Origin: an uncultured Legionella sp.
GTDB lineage: Bacteria > Pseudomonadota > Gammaproteobacteria > Legionellales > Legionellaceae
DNA length: 8,690 bases
Direction: 5' to 3'
Assembly (NCBI GenBank): GCA_903885895.1
Contig: CAISKC010000365.1
Coordinates: forward strand, 1 to 8,690
Shown one piece after another: positions 7,201 through 8,690 of this stretch (position 1 is the first letter of the stretch; each line of letters opens with the position of its first letter). The position numbers and the translations under genes are program-made. Below the pieces are notes generated by a model. The model saw only the letters and a list, made by a program, of their open reading frames with translations. It had not been told where the DNA came from and searched no databases.

Positions 7201-7321
7201 ATGTCAACGTGTGCTGAGCTCTCAAGAATCTCAGGAAGTAAAAGAAACCACAGTTAAGATGTGGTTAGAACCACTTCTCCAAAGCCAGACCTATTTACCT
7301 AAAGGTTCAGGCAGTCAATAA
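4226..7321 (+). CDS. Unidentified 1031-residue helical-repeat protein with a central Arg/Ser tract
   Basis: I do not recognise a named family. The ATG is preceded by AGAGAG (4210-4215) at a 10-base distance, a moderate ribosome binding site. Nearly the whole protein reads as amphipathic helices. Two clear tandem 28-residue units lie at 296-323 and 324-351, sharing C-x-L-L, then L, H, Q, I, D, P and L at equal positions. Looser copies of L..L....LL...N...I recur around 365-390, 450-475, 570-600, 745-765 and 930-975, suggesting an alpha solenoid of the kind used for protein binding. Residues 507-524 form an Arg/Ser tract (SRSRSASRTRSQS). Residues about 831-890 are Ala/Val/Lys-rich, like a long amphipathic helix. 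No signal peptide, membrane segment or enzyme motif is seen. It ends in tandem stops TAATAA. A scaffold-like effector is a plausible inference, not shown. Confidence 0.85.
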   Translation: MDERSSNYKSYYEPILGMPNGNEASYEELRAYFSAKRQILISKTKRTNLLLENTLFLQACSKLYHTGSKIFSENNYALLKQYPKFAEEIVVALRPAMLKALFGNAQTPNDVVENRIFILSILQKNGIIDIQDGKLNDQGWLRFLNSIDSAKLDQYTRVFAQIEPVSIDDPAFFSRVKAHHDLDSLALELQSTLLLNNTYGVENKLSEDTQIKGFTLINEYVCKRTRFFPKPWKIAMRIAWETPGLESSFELYKLYSERQIWLNGYINFPIIHRFLSYFYSKPIFQTFDAEPLTQVCQLLQSVDALNMSHFQIIADMPQTALSYCELLHAKGVLDTKHLQDITDIPELTLQHICESNKKQLITLSTLNLLIRLGKIGIDGTQWMIHKPNWMIVSKLSDNSLNIIESLELNQQVFENLKYLYERKFMEIFDQLSESQQKNLLTNVNNEKIVTLLQHLEKISLLTPENIQSIFDNQTRLLENNQLLQSILNIEKSYSSRDQKRFNRFMQSSRSRSASRTRSQSTDSSPIIILSALPDEQIARSVSQKLQSIGIEMQEEDLDAYSPAVLQSFHAVLPLFQEDNLLTQDNISSMLRLFSAAPDPQIRCRCIIILSQCGLFTTDKLLTKIGKLELLHKDNPALFREIYAEAWIQTETNKNWLEQTISAGLQETDLSLNAEETLIQRFSIDNEENSAYLALDDTKHKVGDHVRPPLVQQAIKLLDKSKLSIETVLDELLLTNEEQIQKVYAWLFILDKADLLDPRNAKQIIMHSQALAGEVDFLKSIVIALKAEPELKINTALKQKNLDQLLNDDTSLQTKQKILDYMNLAIQNPSTGAKLAYMVSDVADVAGEKAVVAQDQLKRTAEVLSAAATGMGQKVYDRIKLFSSKAAIPSKPTVPELLSFYRSVATQTHHFNGSYYQTHLERLNEDLTALLSQGLLSDPNVKWLVQQPNQELVGRCLRLLAKANMLKDDDQWQNKVGLLSEFDSKELTKLESKCQRVLSSQESQEVKETTVKMWLEPLLQSQTYLPKGSGSQ

Positions 7322-7370
7322 TAAATGATATGGGTACGTAAGGTTGTCGCTCGCTGTGATGCTTCTCTTC

Positions 7371-8408
7371 TTATTCGCTCTCAGATACTGGTTTCAATAG
7401 ACCGTATTCGGCATGCCATAAATAGATTGCGCAGACTGTTTCATGAATGGAACGTGGCTTAAAGCCCAATTCACGAGCTGATTTATTATGATTGACCTTC
7501 AAATAACTTTCCAACGATTCCAGTGCTACTGGTGAAACAACGTTATAAAGGTGGGTATCATGTAGCAGTTTGGCGTATAAGGACAGTACCGGGGATACCA
7601 TTTTTAATGCTTGGATAGGCAAAACAACCGTGGGCATTTTTTTACCTGTTACTTCATGGACAATATTGATCAATTCACGAATGGAGACATAGTGTCCACC
7701 CATCAAATAACGTCCACCTTTGCGTCCTTTCTTACTCGCAGAAACGAGTCCTGTCGCGACGTCTCGAGCATCTACAAAATTAAATCCACCTTCAACAAAA
7801 AATGGCACTTCTCCGCGATATAAGTCAAGAAAAAATCGACCCAAATAAGAACCACGGAAATCATATGGACCAATGATACCTGTTGGAAAAACCGATACAA
7901 CATCTAATCCGTTTGCCTGGCCCAGCTCAATTTCGCGAAGACCATTTGCTTTTGAACGACTATAGGGATCCCCATCGTTTGGACCCAGCAAATCTCTGGT
8001 TTCAACAATTGCTTGGTCAACAGGCTCAGAGTTAAAGGCATGAATGGAGCTAGTGTATACTAACCGTTTCACTTTGCGATCAAGGCAGGCAGTGACAACA
8101 TTACGCGTACCTATGACATTGGTTTCATGTATGGATGGATTATTTTTATTATCTAAAGATATTTCAGCTGCTAAATGATAAACCAAATCAATGCCATCAA
8201 AACACTGTTTTAGGGATTCTACATCATTTATATCGCCTGAAAATTGTTCAACATCGAGGCCGCTCAATGCATGTATGTCGTGCTCGTGCAAAGTCATGTC
8301 ATGCGGGTTCTTATGTACTAAAACTCGCGTGTGCATATTACAGATTGGTTTAGTCCGTAGTAGATTGGCTCCTAGGTGTCCTGATGCCCCGGTAATTGCA
8401 ATTTTCAT
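7371..8408 (-). CDS. NAD(P)-dependent extended SDR, epimerase/dihydroflavonol-reductase-like
   Basis: This is a clear extended short-chain dehydrogenase/reductase of 345 residues, within the usual length for the family. The Rossmann nucleotide-binding motif TGASGHLG is at 6-13. Further family landmarks are HLAA (78-81), the N-V-x-G-T segment (97-101), YTSS (118-121, probable catalytic Ser121) and the catalytic Y-x-x-x-K (Tyr149, Lys153). PTGIIGPYD (175-183) and NFVDARDVA (210-218) also fit. The overall pattern resembles HpnA-type sugar epimerases and dihydroflavonol-4-reductase-like reductases, acting in the cytosol on a nucleotide sugar or a keto/hydroxy substrate. The C-terminal substrate-binding part does not let me name the substrate. 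The start is the ATG at 8408, five bases after AAGGAG; an adjacent TTG at 8411 is too close to it. It converges on the 1031-residue gene with 49 bases between, and has no partner gene here. Confidence 0.93.
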   Translation of the reverse strand: MKIAITGASGHLGANLLRTKPICNMHTRVLVHKNPHDMTLHEHDIHALSGLDVEQFSGDINDVESLKQCFDGIDLVYHLAAEISLDNKNNPSIHETNVIGTRNVVTACLDRKVKRLVYTSSIHAFNSEPVDQAIVETRDLLGPNDGDPYSRSKANGLREIELGQANGLDVVSVFPTGIIGPYDFRGSYLGRFFLDLYRGEVPFFVEGGFNFVDARDVATGLVSASKKGRKGGRYLMGGHYVSIRELINIVHEVTGKKMPTVVLPIQALKMVSPVLSLYAKLLHDTHLYNVVSPVALESLESYLKVNHNKSARELGFKPRSIHETVCAIYLWHAEYGLLKPVSESE

Positions 8409-8413
8409 CAATA

Positions 8414-8419
8414 CTCCTT
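8414..8419 (-). promoter_or_regulatory. Shine-Dalgarno AAGGAG of the SDR gene
   Basis: Plus-strand CTCCTT reads AAGGAG on the coding strand, 5 bases before the ATG at 8408 and only 2 before the in-frame TTG at 8411. This decides for the ATG. No convincing -35/-10 pair was found further upstream. Confidence 0.7.
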
Positions 8420-8440
8420 AAATGAAAGGATCTAAAATGA

Positions 8441-8605
8441 TGGCTTTTTGATTTGAGGAATAATCCGGAAGCGCCCTCAATTATCAGTTTTAATATGCAT
8501 CATAATGATTTAAATAAAATTACAATGGATCTTAAGAAACATCCAAAAATCGAGACCCTATACATGCGATGTAATCTATTGTTTTATTATTATAGTCCAT
8601 ATTAA
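8441..8605 (+). pseudogene. Possible remnant of a leucine-rich-repeat protein
   Basis: An open frame runs from just after a TGA (8438-8440) to a TAA (8603-8605). From 8453 it reads LRNNPEAPSIISFNMHHNDL, followed by about 12 residues and then IETLYMRCNLL. The spacing of L/I-x-x-L/F-x-x-x-N and the roughly 28-residue distance between the SFNMHHNDL and TLYMRCNLL segments resemble ribonuclease-inhibitor-type leucine-rich repeats. After the second unit the frame becomes low-complexity (LLFYYYSPY) and stops. No ribosome binding site precedes any start codon (an ATG at 8495 would give 36 residues). It is best read as a decayed fragment. It could also be chance, and the remaining 8606-8690 shows nothing I can name. 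Confidence 0.25.
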
Positions 8606-8690
8606 AAAGTATAGAGGTTATGATTATTATTTGACGAAGAAACGCGATCTAATGCGGGTTCCGACCATTTATGATATAGTACATATATAT

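Noticed and set aside
7322..7370. Terminator between the convergent 1031-residue and SDR genes
   Set aside because: No stem of useful length followed by a T-run is visible on either strand in this 49-base gap.
8631..8675. TTGACG and TATGAT near the right edge as a promoter
   Set aside because: The spacing is 33 bases, far too long for sigma70 recognition.

Overview
The window looks like a chromosomal accessory region of an AT-rich gammaproteobacterium, most plausibly a Legionella/Coxiella/Berkiella-type intracellular bacterium (order Legionellales). This is an inference. It rests on low GC, AGGAG-type ribosome binding sites, sigma70-like TATAAT boxes, REP-like intergenic palindromes, and a run of large, charged, mostly helical proteins without signal peptides, membrane segments or recognisable enzyme motifs. 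One of them carries a eukaryotic-style Arg/Ser-rich tract. No single gene proves the taxonomy.

Layout from left to right: (1) the 3' end of an unidentified gene on the + strand (1-287); (2) a convergent intergenic stretch with a strong GGTGGGCA/TGCCCACC hairpin (380-413); (3) a 301-residue unidentified protein on the - strand (424-1329) with its own TATAAT and AGGAG; (4) a divergent intergenic stretch of about 460 bases (1330-1795), GC-rich in its middle, with two adjacent long-range closing stems, a third palindromic repeat, and then an AT-rich promoter region; (5) a 741-residue unidentified protein on the + strand (1796-4021); (6) a 204-base gap holding a perfect 25-bp inverted pair of REP-like hairpins with outward GTAG heads, the second followed by T5, and then a fresh TATAAT promoter; (7) a 1031-residue helical-repeat protein on the + strand (4226-7321) with an Arg/Ser tract near its middle; (8) a convergent NAD(P)-dependent extended SDR (epimerase/dihydroflavonol-reductase-like) on the - strand (7371-8408), the only gene whose family is clear; (9) about 280 bases to the right edge with a short open frame that reads like the remains of a leucine-rich-repeat protein.

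The genes do not form one operon. Strands alternate, each gene has its own Shine-Dalgarno, and hairpins or TATAAT boxes separate most units. The three complete unknown proteins look like lineage-specific accessory proteins, and secreted effectors are the natural hypothesis, but the sequence shows no decisive secretion signal. The SDR is probably an independent metabolic gene. No tRNA, rRNA, CRISPR array, transposase, integrase or toxin-antitoxin pair was recognised.
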